Source of the DNA: an uncultured Hungatella sp.
Lineage (GTDB): Bacteria; Bacillota; Clostridia; Lachnospirales; Lachnospiraceae
NCBI GenBank assembly: GCA_949879795.1
Contig: CATLBR010000012.1
Location: forward strand, 21,826-85,825
Length of the DNA: 64,000 nt
Reading direction: 5' to 3'
Shown here: piece after piece, positions 27,148 through 36,227 of the stretch
How the letters are laid out: the number at the start of each line of letters is the position of its first letter
How positions within the stretch are numbered: the first letter of the stretch is position 1
The notes under the pieces: generated by a model
What the model was told of the DNA's origin: nothing
The model's input: the letters and a program-made list of their open reading frames with translations, nothing else
The model's database searches: none
Program-made: the position numbers and the translations under genes

Positions 27148-29076
27148 ATGAAAATAACATTGAAAGACGGAAGCGCAAAAGAGTACGCCGCTCCCATGTC
27201 GGTGATCGACATTGCGGCGGACATCAGCTCCGGGCTGGCCAGGATGGCCTGCGGCGGAGAGATCGACGGGGAGAGCGTGGACTTGAGAACCATGGTGGAC
27301 AGAGACTGCCAGCTGAATATTCTGACAGCGAAGGATGAAAAGGGGCTGGCTGCCCTGCGCCACACGGCCAGCCACGTCATGGCCCAGGCGGTAAAGAGAC
27401 TGTATCCGGACGCCAAGCTGGCCATCGGTCCGTCCATCGCCGACGGTTTTTACTACGATATCGATTTTTCATCCCCTATCACCGCGGAAGATACAGAGAA
27501 GATCGAGGCGGAGATGAAGAAGATCATCAAGGAGGCTCTGCCTCTGGAGCGCTTTACTCTGCCCAGAGAAGAGGCTCTGACTCTCATGAGAGAGAAGGAG
27601 GAGCCATACAAAGTGGAATTGATCCAGGATCTGCCGGAAGGGGAGGAGATCAGTTTCTACAGACAGGGAGAATTTACAGACCTGTGCGCCGGCCCGCACC
27701 TGATGAACACCAAGGATGTGGGGAAGGCCTATAAGCTCACCAGCATTGCGGGAGCCTACTGGAGAGGAAACGAGCACAATAAGATGCTGACCCGTATCTA
27801 CGCCACGGCATTTGCCAAGAAGGAGGAGCTGGAGGCTTACATCACCATGATGGAGGAGGCTAAAAAGCGGGACCACCGGAAACTGGGACGGGAGCTGGGC
27901 CTGTTCATGATGCACGACGCCGGGCCGGGATTCCCCTTCTTCCTGCCCAAGGGCATGGTGCTGAAAAATACCCTTCTGGACTACTGGCGGGAGATTCACA
28001 AGAAGGCGGGCTATGTGGAGATATCCACTCCTGTGATCTTGAACAGAAGCCTGTGGGAGACCTCCGGACATTGGGACCATTACAAAAATAACATGTACAC
28101 CACTGTGATTGACGAGCAGGATTATGCCATCAAACCTATGAACTGCCCCGGCGGCGTGCTGGTGTATGCCTCCGAGCCCCGCTCTTACAGAGATCTTCCT
28201 CTGCGCATGGGAGAGATCGGACTGGTTCACCGCCACGAGAAATCCGGCCAGCTTCACGGCCTCATGAGAGTCAGGTGTTTTAACCAGGACGACGCGCATA
28301 TTTTCATGACTCCGGAGCAGATCAAGGAAGAGATCATGGGGGTTGCCAGACTGATCAATGAGGTCTACACTCTGTTTGGATTTAAATACCATGTAGAACT
28401 GTCCACAAGGCCCGAGGACAGCATGGGAAGCGACGAGGACTGGGAGATGGCCACAGACGGACTGAGAAGCGCTCTGGACGAGCTGGGGCTGGACTATGTG
28501 GTCAACGAGGGAGACGGCGCGTTCTACGGTCCCAAGATCGACTTCCATCTGGTGGACGCCATCGGGAGAACGTGGCAGTGCGGCACCATCCAGCTTGATT
28601 TCCAGCTTCCCCAGCGGTTTGAACTGGAATATCAGGGCGCGGACGGGGAGAAGCATCGCCCCATCATGATCCACAGAGTGGCTTTCGGCTCCATCGAGAG
28701 GTTTATCGGCATCCTCATCGAGCATTTTGCAGGCGCGTTCCCCACATGGCTGGCCCCGGTTCAGGTGAAGATCCTGCCCATCTCCGACAAGTTTATCGAT
28801 TACGCGGACAGCGTGAGGAGACAGCTGGACGACGCGGGGATCCGGGTGGAACTGGATACTCGCTCCGAGAAGATCGGCTACAAGATCCGCGAGGCTCAGA
28901 TGCAGAAGATCCCCTACATGCTCATCGTGGGACAGAAAGAGCAGGATGAAGGCGTGGTGGCCGTGCGAAGCAGATTCGCTGGGGATGAGGGCCAGAGATC
29001 TCTGGACGAGTTTATAAAGTCAGTAAAAGAGGAGATCGATTCCAGAGCTGCACGCGAGGTAAATAAAGACTTATGA
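27148..29076 (+). CDS. thrS: Threonyl-tRNA synthetase
   Basis: 642 residues, full length. AAAGGAGAG precedes the ATG. Domains in order: TGS (about 1-62), editing-type tRNA-SAD (about 65-225, with HTASHVMAQAVKRLY), class II core (about 240-535; zinc-binding Cys in KPMNCPGG, motif 2 RMGEIGLVHRHEKSGQLHGL, motif 3 MIHRVAFGSIERFIGIL), and the anticodon-binding HGTP domain (about 545-635). It charges tRNA-Thr and is controlled by the T-box leader. Its end overlaps the next gene by four bases. Confidence 0.97.
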   Translation: MKITLKDGSAKEYAAPMSVIDIAADISSGLARMACGGEIDGESVDLRTMVDRDCQLNILTAKDEKGLAALRHTASHVMAQAVKRLYPDAKLAIGPSIADGFYYDIDFSSPITAEDTEKIEAEMKKIIKEALPLERFTLPREEALTLMREKEEPYKVELIQDLPEGEEISFYRQGEFTDLCAGPHLMNTKDVGKAYKLTSIAGAYWRGNEHNKMLTRIYATAFAKKEELEAYITMMEEAKKRDHRKLGRELGLFMMHDAGPGFPFFLPKGMVLKNTLLDYWREIHKKAGYVEISTPVILNRSLWETSGHWDHYKNNMYTTVIDEQDYAIKPMNCPGGVLVYASEPRSYRDLPLRMGEIGLVHRHEKSGQLHGLMRVRCFNQDDAHIFMTPEQIKEEIMGVARLINEVYTLFGFKYHVELSTRPEDSMGSDEDWEMATDGLRSALDELGLDYVVNEGDGAFYGPKIDFHLVDAIGRTWQCGTIQLDFQLPQRFELEYQGADGEKHRPIMIHRVAFGSIERFIGILIEHFAGAFPTWLAPVQVKILPISDKFIDYADSVRRQLDDAGIRVELDTRSEKIGYKIREAQMQKIPYMLIVGQKEQDEGVVAVRSRFAGDEGQRSLDEFIKSVKEEIDSRAAREVNKDL

Positions 29077-29921
29077 AAAAAAGATATTTGATTATGGCGG
29101 CGGCGGTGCTGGCCTCAGCCCTGCTGCAGGCATTTACCATGAACATGTTTCTGGAACCTGTGGGATTGCTGCCCAGCGGCTTTACGGGCATCGCCAGCCT
29201 GCTGTCCAGAATCACCGGACTGGTGGGGATCCATTTCTCCACCTCCGTGGGCATGGTGGTCTTAAATATTCCCGTGGCCTTGTTCTGTTACCGGCAGATC
29301 GGGAAAAAATTTGTCATGTTTTCCATGGTTCAGGTGCTGCTGTCCAGTATCTTTCTCGAGGTGATCAAGGCGGAACCGCTGTTTGACGATGTGCTGCTGA
29401 ATATCTGTTTCGGCGGTTTCCTCTACGGTCTGGCCATCGCCATCGCCCTGAAGGGCAACGCTTCCACGGCGGGGATGGATTTTATCGCCCTGTATGTGTC
29501 CAACCGTCTGGGGAAATCTATCTGGCAGTATGTGTTTATCTTCAACTGCGGCCTGCTGTGTGTGTTCGGGGCCATGTTCGGATGGGAAAACGCGGGATAT
29601 TCTATCTTGTTCCAGTTTATCGCCACCAGGACCATTGACACCTTCTATCACCGGTTTAAGCGGGTGACTCTGCAGATCACTACGGTGAAACCGGAGGAAG
29701 TGGTGAAAGAGTATATCAGTTTCTGCAAGCACGGCATGTCGGTGGTGGAAGGGTACGGAGGGTACAGTAAAAAAGCCGTCAGTCTTCTGCACACGGTGGT
29801 ATCTACTTACGAGGTACAGGACATCATCTTCCACCTGCGGCAGGTGGATCCGGGGATTATCATCAATGTGATGCCCACGGAGACATTTATCGGTTCGTTT
29901 TACCAGAAGCCTCTGGAGTAA
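29073..29921 (+). CDS. YitT-family membrane protein with DUF2179 domain
   Basis: 282 residues; ATG overlaps the thrS stop (ATGA). Five membrane segments fill about residues 1-175 (MNMFLEPVGLLPSGFTGIAS and GNASTAGMDFIALYVSNRLG are typical YitT/DUF161 motifs). The C-terminal 80 residues (LQITTVKPEEVVKEYISF to FHLRQVDPGIIINVMPTETF) are the cytoplasmic DUF2179 domain. Function of the family is unknown; a transporter or regulator role is usually assumed. Coupled to thrS by translation. Confidence 0.88.
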   Translation: MKKRYLIMAAAVLASALLQAFTMNMFLEPVGLLPSGFTGIASLLSRITGLVGIHFSTSVGMVVLNIPVALFCYRQIGKKFVMFSMVQVLLSSIFLEVIKAEPLFDDVLLNICFGGFLYGLAIAIALKGNASTAGMDFIALYVSNRLGKSIWQYVFIFNCGLLCVFGAMFGWENAGYSILFQFIATRTIDTFYHRFKRVTLQITTVKPEEVVKEYISFCKHGMSVVEGYGGYSKKAVSLLHTVVSTYEVQDIIFHLRQVDPGIIINVMPTETFIGSFYQKPLE

Positions 29922-29994
29922 GCCCAGAAGCGGGCTGCTTTGGATCGGGATACAGGGGGGTGAAGGTGTCTTTTTGGAAGGAACGGAGGAAGTG

Positions 29995-30429
29995 ATGGAG
30001 TATATATTGGTCAGCGCCTGTCTCCTGGGGCTGAGCTGCCGGTATGACGGCAAGAAGAAAGCAGACGAGAGAGTGAAGAAACTGCTGGAGAGGGAGGATA
30101 TCGCCCTGATCCCCATGTGTCCGGAACAGCTGGGCGGCATGACAACTCCCAGGGAGCCGTCGGAGAGGACAGCAGGAGGCGTGAGAAACAGAGAGGGAGA
30201 GGATGTGACATCCTGTTACAGGAGAGGCGCCGAGGAGGCGCTTAAGCTGGCCCGGCTGTACCACTGCAGCAGGGCCGTGCTGAAAGAGCGTAGTCCCTCC
30301 TGTGGCTGCGGGCAGATCTATGACGGCAGCTTTACAAAAACCCTTACGGAGGGGGACGGAGTGACTGCGGAGCTTTTAAAAAGAAGCGGGATTCAGGTTC
30401 TGGGAGAGAGCAGGGCAGAGGAGATATAG
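29995..30429 (+). CDS. DUF523 family protein
   Basis: 144 residues from ATG at 29995, behind CGGAGGAAGTG; a TTG 21 bases earlier also opens the frame. Conserved cysteines are visible in VSACLLGLSCRYDG, PMCPEQLGGM and ERSPSCGCGQIYDG, the DUF523 signature, which may bind metal or an Fe-S cluster. Catalytic role unknown. Its 3' end overlaps a truncated convergent gene by 54 bases. Confidence 0.88.
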   Translation: MEYILVSACLLGLSCRYDGKKKADERVKKLLEREDIALIPMCPEQLGGMTTPREPSERTAGGVRNREGEDVTSCYRRGAEEALKLARLYHCSRAVLKERSPSCGCGQIYDGSFTKTLTEGDGVTAELLKRSGIQVLGESRAEEI

Positions 30430-31218
30430 GGGCAGGCCGTCCAGGATATAGCCGTCGTACCACTTCTGAATTTGTATAAAATCAATCTGTTCTCTTGCAC
30501 AGAGCGAGAGCACCTCGCCTTCTGTAAAGCCGAAGAATTGAGAAAGTCCCGCCGGGGCAAGCATGGAGTACTCATCAAATATATTGATGGCAGAGTGCTC
30601 CCCATATTTCTTGATGGGCAGGATGCCTGTCATGTAGGCCAGTTCCACATACTCGGCCCCCTTAAAAAGCCCTCTGAGGAAATCCAGATACTCTTTCTGA
30701 ATATCTCTGCGTTCCTTTGCCACCCGGAATACACAGTCCCATTCGTCTATGATAAAGATAAAGCTCTGTTCGGTTCGGGCATAGATCTGCCTCAAGACTC
30801 CGGGAAGACCATATTGATCCACATGAAAACAATCTCCAAAGTCCGGCGTCAATTCATCAATTACCATCTCCTGAAGTTTATGGATAAAAATATCAAGATG
30901 TGATTCATTAAACAAAAACTGCTGCATATCCAGCCGGATCACATGGTGCCGGTTAAGGTGGCTTTGAAAGGATGGATCCTTCTCAATCACCAGCCCGTCA
31001 AACAGCTGCCCGGACTGACATCCTCTGCTGTAGTAGGCTGTCAGCATGTCCGCCGCCATGGATTTACCGAAACGGCGGGGGCGGCTGACACACAGGTTCT
31101 TCTGTAGGGTGTCCAGCACCTGGTTGGTGTAGGAGATAAGCCCGCTTTTGTCTACATATATTTTTGAATTTCTCGCCTGTCTGAAGGAGGTGTTTCCTGG
31201 ATTCACATAAATGCCCAT
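30376..31218 (-). pseudogene. Truncated AAA-ATPase-like protein (DUF1703 type), 3' half lost
   Basis: 280 residues remain of a family usually over 500. AAGGAG precedes the ATG at 31218. The N-terminal AAA-ATPase-like domain is present: NSKIYVDKSGLISY, SRPRRFGKSM (P-loop-like), FIFIIDEWDCVFR (Walker B-like), and MTGILPIKKYGEHSAINIF. After KWYDGY the sequence departs into an unrelated tail and stops inside the end of the DUF523 gene. The C-terminal PD-(D/E)xK nuclease domain of this family is gone. Such genes often occur in many copies in Lachnospiraceae and Bacteroidetes genomes. I treat it as a decayed copy. Confidence 0.75.
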
Positions 31219-31413
31219 AGATTCTCCTTAATTTAAAGTCGGATTCCCGTTGCTTGATGAATGCCTGCCGTGTCTTCTTCTGCTTTTATAGTTGATCGGT
31301 TGGATGTAAAAGCAGGATTTTGGTATAGAAAAAATAAGAATCTTCACAGACGCAGCATGAGCTGTCGGATCAGCCTCGGAGTTTTTTAAACCCAGGCCTC
31401 AGAAATCGTTGCT
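31219..31413. other. Intergenic region without a gene
   Basis: I see no supported gene. This is the left part of the 560-base gap between the truncated ATPase and the flagellin; the right part holds a family H repeat (31414-31518) and a sigma-28-like promoter. Confidence 0.5.
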
Positions 31414-31518
31414 ATGGAAGTCCGCCGCCGAATAGGCAGCATAAATTCAGATATGCCCTATGCACCCGCCAACTTTCGTACGTGGTGATATGTTCGTAGC
31501 CGGGCGCATGAAGGTTTG
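31414..31518 (-). repeat. Family H repeat, copy 4 (inverted)
   Basis: Read on the minus strand it runs AACCTTCATGCGCCCGGC, then GAAAGTTGGCGGGTGCAT, then GCTGCC-TATTC-GGCGGC and GGACTTCC. Both hairpins are recognisable but with more mismatches than copies 1 and 3. Confidence 0.7.
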
Positions 31519-31685
31519 CTTTGGAAGTATTATATCGCAAGTCAGAGAGAAGCACAAGGATAATTTACAGACTCACAGGAATATGCTTTGGCCCCATAAC
31601 TTTCAATCACGAAAGCCATGAGACAGAGGGAGTATTTACGGCGGGCCAAGGCAGAATTTTGGATACAAAAAAATTATTGCTGCTC

Positions 31686-31712
31686 TTATGTACACTAAAA
31701 AAACGCCGATAT
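31686..31712 (+). promoter_or_regulatory. Sigma-28-type promoter for the first flagellin
   Basis: TTAT (31686-31689), 15 bases, GCCGATAT (31705-31712). The -10 matches the sigma-D consensus exactly; the -35 is partial. Confidence 0.65.
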
Positions 31713-31779
31713 AGTAAACAGTGACAGATAGAAACAAATTGCAGATATTGCGACGTGACAATGGAAGGTGGTTGCGGAT

Positions 31780-32634
31780 ATGATTATACAGCACAATATA
31801 CCAGGTATCAATGCCTCGAGGAATAAGGGGATCACAGAGGGCAAGATGAAGAAGTCCCTGGAAAAGCTCTCTTCCGGCTACCGTATCAACCGTGCGGGGG
31901 ACGACGCGGCGGGGCTGGCCATCTCGGAGCTGATGAGAAACCAGATCCGTGGATTGGATCAGGCTATGAGGAATACAAACGACGGTATAGGACTGACTCA
32001 GACAGGAGACGGGGCTCTGGCTGAGGTTCATGCCATGCTGGAGAGGATGAAGACGCTGGCGATTCAGTCTGCCAACGGAACATATGACACAGTAGCCCGG
32101 GCGAATCTGGATGCCGAGCGGGCTCAGCTTTTGGAGGAGATCGACAGGATCGGTGTGACCACAAATTTTGACGAGATCACTCTTTTCGACGGCGGTGACC
32201 CGCCGTTAGGCTTTACTCCCCCGGAACTTTCGGGAGAGGATCCGGACATTACTCTTCAGATCGGCCATACCAAGGAGGAGATTCTTGATGTGCCCCGCTA
32301 CTATATGAGCACAAAGGGATTGGCCCTGCAGGATGTGAATATTACAACATTGCCACAGGCCAATGATTCGGTGAAGATGATTGACGATGCCATCGAGGCG
32401 GTCGCCGATATTCGGGCAGGCTTCGGAGCGTCTCAGAACCATCTGGAACACACTTACCAGAACCTGAGTGTTACCTCCGAGAATATGACCAGTGCGGAGA
32501 GTCGTATCAGGGATACGGATATGGCAGATGAGATCACATCATTCACCAAGGACAACATCATGTATCAGGCAGGAAACTCCATGTGTGCTCAGGCCAATTC
32601 TATTCCGGAGCAGATTCTCAGCCTTCTCCAATAG
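31780..32634 (+). CDS. Flagellin (minor or variant)
   Basis: 284 residues; ATG at 31780 is chosen to match the MIIQHN start of the second flagellin (a GTG at 31768 is less likely). N-terminal D0/D1 (IPGINASRNKG, KSLEKLSSGYRINRAGDDAA, GLAISELMRNQIRGLDQAMR) and C-terminal D1/D0 (SAESRIRDTDMADEITSFTK, then IPEQILSLLQ) are intact; the middle is short (about 50 residues). It carries a Cys (SMCAQANS), unusual for a filament protein. Codon use is GC-rich like ordinary genes, unlike the next flagellin, so it is probably less abundant. Confidence 0.93.
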   Translation: MIIQHNIPGINASRNKGITEGKMKKSLEKLSSGYRINRAGDDAAGLAISELMRNQIRGLDQAMRNTNDGIGLTQTGDGALAEVHAMLERMKTLAIQSANGTYDTVARANLDAERAQLLEEIDRIGVTTNFDEITLFDGGDPPLGFTPPELSGEDPDITLQIGHTKEEILDVPRYYMSTKGLALQDVNITTLPQANDSVKMIDDAIEAVADIRAGFGASQNHLEHTYQNLSVTSENMTSAESRIRDTDMADEITSFTKDNIMYQAGNSMCAQANSIPEQILSLLQ

Positions 32635-32680
32635 GCTGAAGCACAGAGAAATATAAGCAGAAAAAATTGAAAAATTTTCC

Positions 32681-32707
32681 TTAAGTTTTACAAGATATCG
32701 ACGATAG
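32681..32707 (+). promoter_or_regulatory. Sigma-28-type promoter for the second flagellin
   Basis: TTAA (32681-32684), 15 bases, GACGATAG (32700-32707). Same spacing as the promoters at 2179, 2288 and 31686. An untranslated leader of about 115 bases follows, with a GGGCCCTCTTCGG/AGAAG-rich stretch. Confidence 0.6.
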
Positions 32708-32830
32708 ATAAGAATGTAAAGCAAGTGAATATAAACTTTACAGACTTTTCCGGAGTAGGGCCCTCTTCGGAGAAGAACCTGGGGACAGGGAGGTTCCTGG
32801 GGTAAGAAATTTAAATCAGGAGGATATGTT

Positions 32831-33706
32831 ATGATTATTCAACACAACATAGCGGCAATTAACTCTTATAGAAACTTAGGCGTTAACCAGAGTGGATTGA
32901 ACAAGAACCTTGAGAAACTGTCTTCCGGTTACAGAATCAACCGTGCCGGCGATGACGCTGCTGGTCTTGCTATTTCCGAGTCCATGAGATCTCAGATCAA
33001 CGGTCTGAATCAGGCTGCCAAGAACGCACAGGACGCTGTAGGTCTTATCCAGACAGCAGAAGGTGCTCTGACAGAGGTTCACTCCATGCTTCAGCGTCTT
33101 ACCACACTGGCTTCCCAGTCAGCTAACGGTACTTACAACACTGTAGCTAGAGGCAACCTGCAGCAGGAGGTTGATCAGCTGCTTGCTGAGATCGACCGTA
33201 TCGCTAAGAACACCGACTTCAACGGTATCAAACCTCTGGCTTATACTGCTAACGCAGGAGCTATGACTTTCCAGATTGGTCCCAGCCAGGCAGAGACTTT
33301 GGTAGTACCTGGTCAGCCTATGGTTGCCAGCAACATGGGTATTGGTACTCCGGTTACCGGAAAAACAACAATTAGTGGCTTTACTTCTGCCCTTTCTGAG
33401 ATTAAAGTTACTGGTATTGCAACAACTAATGGTAACAAGGCAATCAGTGTTATCAACAAGGCAATCAACCAGGTATCTGAGTACCGTGCTACCCTCGGTG
33501 CTGCTCAGAACCGTTTGGAGCACACCATCAACAACCTGAAGGTTACTTCCGAGAATATCACGGCAGCTGAGAGCCGTATCCGTGATACAGATATGGCAGA
33601 TGAGATCACTGCATTCACGAAGAACAACATTCTTCTGCAGGCTTCTCAGTCCATGTTGGCACAGTCCAACTCCGTACCTCAGAGTATCCTGAGCCTGCTT
33701 TCCTAA
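32831..33706 (+). CDS. hag: Flagellin (probable major filament protein)
   Basis: 291 residues with TCAGGAGGATATG upstream. D0/D1 segments are complete (NLEKLSSGYRINRAGDDAAG; SAESRIRDTDMADEITAFTK is near-identical to the first flagellin). The centre (about 145-205) is rich in Thr, Ser and Gly (GTPVTGKTTISGFTSALSEI) and would be surface-exposed, a likely place for O-glycans. The codon choice (many GCT, GGT, ACT) differs from neighbours and is typical of very highly expressed genes. A bidirectional terminator follows. Confidence 0.96.
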   Translation: MIIQHNIAAINSYRNLGVNQSGLNKNLEKLSSGYRINRAGDDAAGLAISESMRSQINGLNQAAKNAQDAVGLIQTAEGALTEVHSMLQRLTTLASQSANGTYNTVARGNLQQEVDQLLAEIDRIAKNTDFNGIKPLAYTANAGAMTFQIGPSQAETLVVPGQPMVASNMGIGTPVTGKTTISGFTSALSEIKVTGIATTNGNKAISVINKAINQVSEYRATLGAAQNRLEHTINNLKVTSENITAAESRIRDTDMADEITAFTKNNILLQASQSMLAQSNSVPQSILSLLS

Positions 33707-33771
33707 TCTGTTTAGGTAAGTCAGTTTACAGCCCGGCGCAAGCCGGGCACTATACAACAGGGCCTGTTAAT

Positions 33772-33816
33772 AAAAGCCACCGTACAGTGTATAAAAGTCT
33801 GGACGGTGGTTTTTAT
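33772..33816. terminator. Bidirectional terminator between flagellin and fucosyltransferase-like gene
   Basis: AAAAGCCACCGT (33772-33783) pairs with ACGGTGGTTTTT (from about 33803). A-run on one side and T-run on the other serve both convergent genes. A small CCCGGC-GCAA-GCCGGG hairpin at about 33731 precedes it. Confidence 0.8.
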
Positions 33817-33821
33817 ATCTG

Positions 33822-34712
33822 TTAAAAAACTTCCCGAAAAGTGGGATTAAGGCAATATTCTTTTTTCGTATTGAGCAGTGCTGCCAGATAACAGAAAGCG
33901 CTGTTTGTCACAATCATAGCTTTACACATACTCATAAGCTGCATGTCCCGATAATTCTCGCCGTCAGTGTTGCCCTCGACATAAGTAATTTCTTCGAAAT
34001 ATTGAAACCCCATTTCCTCTGCATGTTCTTTACACCAGGGTATGTCATCGGAGAAGACAAAAAGATGCCACTGATTCGGCAGTTCCTTCCGAAATTTTTC
34101 GGTAAATGAAAAATATTCATCCGTACTTAAGGCCCAGTTAACATTGACGTAGTCTCCGCGGCGGATATGTACGGACAGGGAGTCGGAAGAGAGAATCTGA
34201 TTTAAATATGTCAGGTTCTTTTTGTCTGTGATTTCCGAAAATTGCAGTTCCTGCAAGAACGTTTCTTTGTATTTCTTAAACCAATTGGAGTTGATCCAAT
34301 AACCGTGATAGTAGACATTCCCCGACAGATCGAGAATAGAAGGGGCATATTGGTTGGTGGGTCTCACGTACATCTTTCCGGAAAAGGGATTGAACTTCTG
34401 CAAACTGTTTTCTTCTTCTGTAAGCACTGATATCTGGAGCCCGTTGTCAAGGAGAATCTGGGGAATGCTCTTTCCGTTCACTCTCTCTTGAAGGATAAAG
34501 TCCCACACTTCAGGGGTAAAGCATTCGCTGAGCATGTGAGGTCTGATCCCAAACACTTTCTCCAGTTCGTATCCGTTGTGAACGGTGTTCAGTGCAAAGT
34601 AACTGTCATCCATGTACATGACATCGCCGGGGTGGGAAAGCTCATAATACCTGGCAAAGATATACTGGAAAGTTTGATTGGCGAGTCCGCCGTTTAAAAA
34701 CTGTATCTTCAA
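33822..34712 (-). CDS. Alpha-1,2-fucosyltransferase-like glycosyltransferase (GT11)
   Basis: 296 residues from a TTG start at 34712 with AGGAGGATAACTGCC upstream; the longer frame to 34775 is upstream of that ribosome site. N-terminal KIQFLNGGLANQTFQYIFAR and the SVHIRRGDYVN motif (GDP-fucose binding) are the GT11 hallmarks; DDIPWCKEH and MSMCKAMIVTNSAFCYLAAL complete the fold. It would transfer fucose or a related GDP-deoxysugar. Convergent with the major flagellin and next to GT2 genes, it probably helps build the flagellin glycan. Confidence 0.85.
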   Translation of the reverse strand: MKIQFLNGGLANQTFQYIFARYYELSHPGDVMYMDDSYFALNTVHNGYELEKVFGIRPHMLSECFTPEVWDFILQERVNGKSIPQILLDNGLQISVLTEEENSLQKFNPFSGKMYVRPTNQYAPSILDLSGNVYYHGYWINSNWFKKYKETFLQELQFSEITDKKNLTYLNQILSSDSLSVHIRRGDYVNVNWALSTDEYFSFTEKFRKELPNQWHLFVFSDDIPWCKEHAEEMGFQYFEEITYVEGNTDGENYRDMQLMSMCKAMIVTNSAFCYLAALLNTKKEYCLNPTFREVF

Positions 34713-34811
34713 GGCAGTTATCCTCCTGGATCCTGAGATGGATGTACTTGTATTATCTGTATGTAATACTATCACAGCAAAATAGTATTTTCAAGGGAAT
34801 AAAGCAGGGGA

Positions 34812-34840
34812 TTGTAAACAAAAAATGATTATGATATCAT
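34812..34840 (+). promoter_or_regulatory. Promoter with palindromic -10 for the GT2/TPR gene
   Basis: TTGTAA (34812-34817), 17 bases, TATCAT (34835-34840). The -10 lies in ATGATATCAT, a perfect 10-base palindrome, inside TATGATATCATAGA. The identical box at the same spacing occurs at 37645-37677. Confidence 0.6.
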
Positions 34841-34877
34841 AGAGAAAAGGTTTACAGAGAGAGGAGAATGTCAAGAT

Positions 34878-36227
34878 ATGAAGGGGAGTACGGCCAGACC
34901 CAGGATATCACAGTGTATGATTGTAAAAAATGAAGAAGATACCATTGAGAGAGCCCTCTCCTGGGGTAAGGGGATTATGTCTGAGCAGATCGTGGTAGAT
35001 ACTGGCTCTACAGACAGGACGGTGGAACTGGCAGAGAAGATGGGAGCTCAGGTGTACCATTTTCAGTGGATTGACGATTTTGCCGCAGCTAAAAACTTTG
35101 CTATAGAAAAAGCCAAATATGAGTGGATTGCGTTTCTGGATGCGGACGAATATTTGACAAAGGAGGGGGCGGAGTTTTTGCTTCACGCTATCCGTCAGCT
35201 GCATCCTCTGGGCACGGAAAGTCTTATCACTGCGTGGGTAAACCTGAAGGATGACGGGACTGTTCTGACGGTGGGTTCTCAGAGAAGGATCTTCAGAAAT
35301 CTTCCCACCCTCAAATATGATGGGAGGATTCATGAATCGATTATCGCCACAGACGATCATCCCATACCCACGGTGGATATGACGAAGGAACTGTCCATCT
35401 TCCATACTGGTTACGGGGATACAGGAGCCGCAAAAAAGAAAGGGCGCAATCTGAAGATGATTCAAAGGGAGCTGGAAGAACATCCGGACGACTTCTCGAT
35501 GTGGGCATATCTGGGACAAGAGTACATGGACAGGGAGAATCTGGACGATGCGGAGGAAGCCCTGCGCAAAGCTCTGTCTCTGATGCCGGAAGATTGGAGA
35601 GAAAGATATGATGTGATTATGTCCCTGTCAGCCGAGCGGCTTTTGCAGATTCTGATCTCCAAACCGGAACCCAATGAGTCAGATATCATGGATTGCTACA
35701 GGAAAGCAACGGAAATGTGGTCGGAGGAGGCGGACTTTGATTTTCTCCTGGTGCAGTATTTCCTGGAAAAGGAAGACTGGGAGGCTGCGGAATTCCATAT
35801 GCGCAGGTCTCTGGAGATAGTGGAAGAGCATGGAACCATGAACAAATCCATGCTGGTGGCTGCCAACATGCAGAGAGCCTATGAACTTCTGGCAGTGTGC
35901 TGTTTCAATAACGGGAAATTGGACGAGTGTGTCCGCTATACCACCATACTGTTGAAACAGGATCCGCATTTGATGAGCACTCTTGTGGTAATGCTGAAGG
36001 CATTCCGCAGGGATCCCAACATCGGAGGGCTGGGAGAGGCAGGAGCCGGCGAGGTGGCGGGGTTCCTGGGGAACACGTTTTACAACTTCAGCACTCTGAA
36101 AGACCGTCTGTTCGTGCTGCGTGCCGCTATGGGTGCGGAATATGGAGAGATGGTGAAGGTCATGAGAGAAATCTATTTCAGCCCGGAGGAACTTGCGGTG
36201 GTGGATTCGGCTCTGTCTAAACAATAA
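34878..36227 (+). CDS. GT2 glycosyltransferase with TPR-like C-terminal half
   Basis: 449 residues with GAGAGGAGAA upstream. The GT-A domain (about 1-220) has SQCMIVKNEE, VVDTGSTDRTVELA, WIDDFAAAKNFAIEKA and FLDADEY (DxD metal site). About 225-445 is a chain of helical pairs (WAYLGQEYMDRENLDDAEEA; AYELLAVCCFNNGKLDECVR) like TPR repeats. It is a close paralogue of 43879 and of the N-terminal part of 41269. Such GT2/TPR proteins beside flagellin genes are known flagellin glycosyltransferases in clostridia; the sugar is not known. Confidence 0.87.
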   Translation: MKGSTARPRISQCMIVKNEEDTIERALSWGKGIMSEQIVVDTGSTDRTVELAEKMGAQVYHFQWIDDFAAAKNFAIEKAKYEWIAFLDADEYLTKEGAEFLLHAIRQLHPLGTESLITAWVNLKDDGTVLTVGSQRRIFRNLPTLKYDGRIHESIIATDDHPIPTVDMTKELSIFHTGYGDTGAAKKKGRNLKMIQRELEEHPDDFSMWAYLGQEYMDRENLDDAEEALRKALSLMPEDWRERYDVIMSLSAERLLQILISKPEPNESDIMDCYRKATEMWSEEADFDFLLVQYFLEKEDWEAAEFHMRRSLEIVEEHGTMNKSMLVAANMQRAYELLAVCCFNNGKLDECVRYTTILLKQDPHLMSTLVVMLKAFRRDPNIGGLGEAGAGEVAGFLGNTFYNFSTLKDRLFVLRAAMGAEYGEMVKVMREIYFSPEELAVVDSALSKQ

